Origin: Methanobacterium sp. BRmetb2
GTDB taxonomy: Archaea; Methanobacteriota; Methanobacteria; Methanobacteriales; Methanobacteriaceae
Direction of reading: 5' to 3'
Assembly: GCA_003491285.1 (NCBI GenBank)
Contig: CP022705.1
Span: 1,361,501-1,425,500 of the forward strand
Length of the DNA: 64,000 nt
Shown: piece by piece, positions 63,374 to 64,000 of the stretch
Layout of the letters: each line of letters starts with the position of its first letter
How positions within the stretch are numbered: position 1 is the stretch's first letter
The notes under the pieces: model-generated
Told to the model about the DNA's origin: nothing
What the model saw: the letters and a program-made list of their open reading frames with translations, nothing else
Databases searched by the model: none
Translations under genes and position numbers: made by a program

Positions 63374-63677
63374 TTTTTCAATATGTTAACTGTAATGAAA
63401 AATGATACAAGTATCTCTTGAAGCTTTTAATGGTTCATGAAATGGAACTATTTTAAATTTGATTCTGTTAAATTTATTAATAAGAGTAAATAATACTGTT
63501 ATAATCATAATTGAATTGTAATTTTTTAACAATTTAATTAACTTTTAAAAAAATAAAATAATATAAAGTGAATTTAGTCACTATAAAAATTCTAAGTAAC
63601 TTCTAATCGTATAAAAAAAATTAGATTAGGACTTAAAATAATAAACACGCATTAAATAATGATCTAATGGTCGTGAT
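63374..63677. other. Spacer before the aminotransferase
   Basis: About 300 bp, AT-rich, with no gene. The end should contain the aminotransferase promoter. Confidence 0.5.
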
Positions 63678-64000
63678 ATGATGATTTCGCCAAAAAAATA
63701 TGCAAGAGCTGCAAAAATATTACCTAAAGGTTTTAAAACAGCAAATGAATTTTTCAATTATATCTACCAAGAAAAAGACATGATCTGGATGGGTCAAAAC
63801 ACCAATCATTTACATAAAAACAAAGATATAATGGACGCCATGATTGGATGCATTGAAAATCGAGATTACTCTAAATATCCTCCACCAGAAGGATTTCCTG
63901 AGTTAAAAGATTTAATTAGAAAAGATTTAGGTTTAGGTAATGAATTCGATGTTTTAGTTACAGCGGGCGGTACTGAATCTCTTTATCTAAGTATTAATGA
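63678..64000 (+). CDS. PLP-dependent class I/II aminotransferase, 5' part
   Basis: The window ends inside this gene; about 107 codons are present. The visible part shows MISPKKYARAAKILP, the substrate-loop WMGQNTNHL, YSKYPPPEGFPELKDLI and the start of the cofactor domain LVTAGGTESLYL, typical of aspartate/histidinol-phosphate-type aminotransferases. Two adjacent ATG codons (63678, 63681) follow GTGAT. Substrate cannot be told from this part. Confidence 0.85.
   Translation, partial: MMISPKKYARAAKILPKGFKTANEFFNYIYQEKDMIWMGQNTNHLHKNKDIMDAMIGCIENRDYSKYPPPEGFPELKDLIRKDLGLGNEFDVLVTAGGTESLYLSIN

Overview
The window is a 64 kb piece of an AT-rich euryarchaeal genome. It almost certainly comes from a methanogen of the order Methanobacteriales, with a Methanobacterium-like composition. 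The evidence is the combination of comA (coenzyme M synthesis), a methanogenesis-marker DUF39/ferredoxin protein, an FmdE-family protein, aksA plus homoaconitase (coenzyme B side chain), a MraY-like/MurG-like pair fitting pseudomurein synthesis, archaetidylinositol-phosphate synthase, bifunctional FBP aldolase/phosphatase, archaeal information genes (TFE, Spt5, SecE, RadB, FEN1, pelota, Cdc48, L10/P0, L12/P1) and a trpEGCFBAD operon. From memory, the gene order closely follows a continuous block of the Methanothermobacter thermautotrophicus chromosome. Most of the window is therefore conserved backbone. No integrase, transposase or CRISPR array was seen.

Layout. 0-8.3 kb: adenosylcobalamin-dependent ribonucleotide reductase (5' end irregular), CYTH adenylate cyclase, aksA, homoaconitase large subunit, chorismate-lyase-like protein, FEN1, membrane-anchored zinc-ribbon serine protease. 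8.3-14.9 kb (minus strand): DUF2119, S-adenosyl/inosylhomocysteine hydrolase, Cdc48, prephenate dehydrogenase, small membrane protein. 15-18.3 kb: pelota, MraY-like and MurG-like envelope genes. 18.4-22.4 kb: SpoIIM-like, FmdE-like, FAD disulfide oxidoreductase, hypC, a 32-codon membrane peptide, and an HTH-ACT regulator that is very probably trpY. 22.4-27.5 kb: an accessory two-gene island. 27.5-34.1 kb: trpEGCFBAD. 34.5-41.1 kb (minus): tRNA-Ile, AdkA-like kinase, DUF59, short ArcS-like protein, MsrB, DUF2769-glutamate synthase, rubredoxin-TPP enzyme fusion, DUF2769. 41.5-47.2 kb: zinc-ribbon protein behind a perfect MsvR-type operator, HD hydrolase, TFE, then a comA-ABC ATPase-GTPase-FeS-CofE-like cluster. 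47.7-56.1 kb (plus): pyruvate-kinase C-domain protein, ftsZ, secE-spt5-L11-L1-L10-L12, alaS. 56.3-64 kb: Mmp16/DUF39, thiI, fbp, DUF434, DUF357, AIS, Sua5/TsaC, radB and the start of an aminotransferase.

The most unusual part is 23.0-27.2 kb. A 1077-residue helical-repeat protein and a 277-residue two-TM protein lie exactly between the putative trpY and trpE, genes that are divergent neighbours in Methanothermobacter. Their look (HEPN-like helical N-terminus, solenoid resembling the sensor part of large defence NTPases but without an NTPase, membrane partner) suggests an undescribed defence or stress module; this is inference. Other points of interest are a Trp-containing leader ORF overlapping the trpE start, a redox cluster of Cys-rich proteins including a rubredoxin fused to a pyruvate-oxidase-like enzyme, an orphan ABC/GTPase/Fe-S cluster after comA, and several inverted repeats at promoters and ribosome binding sites.
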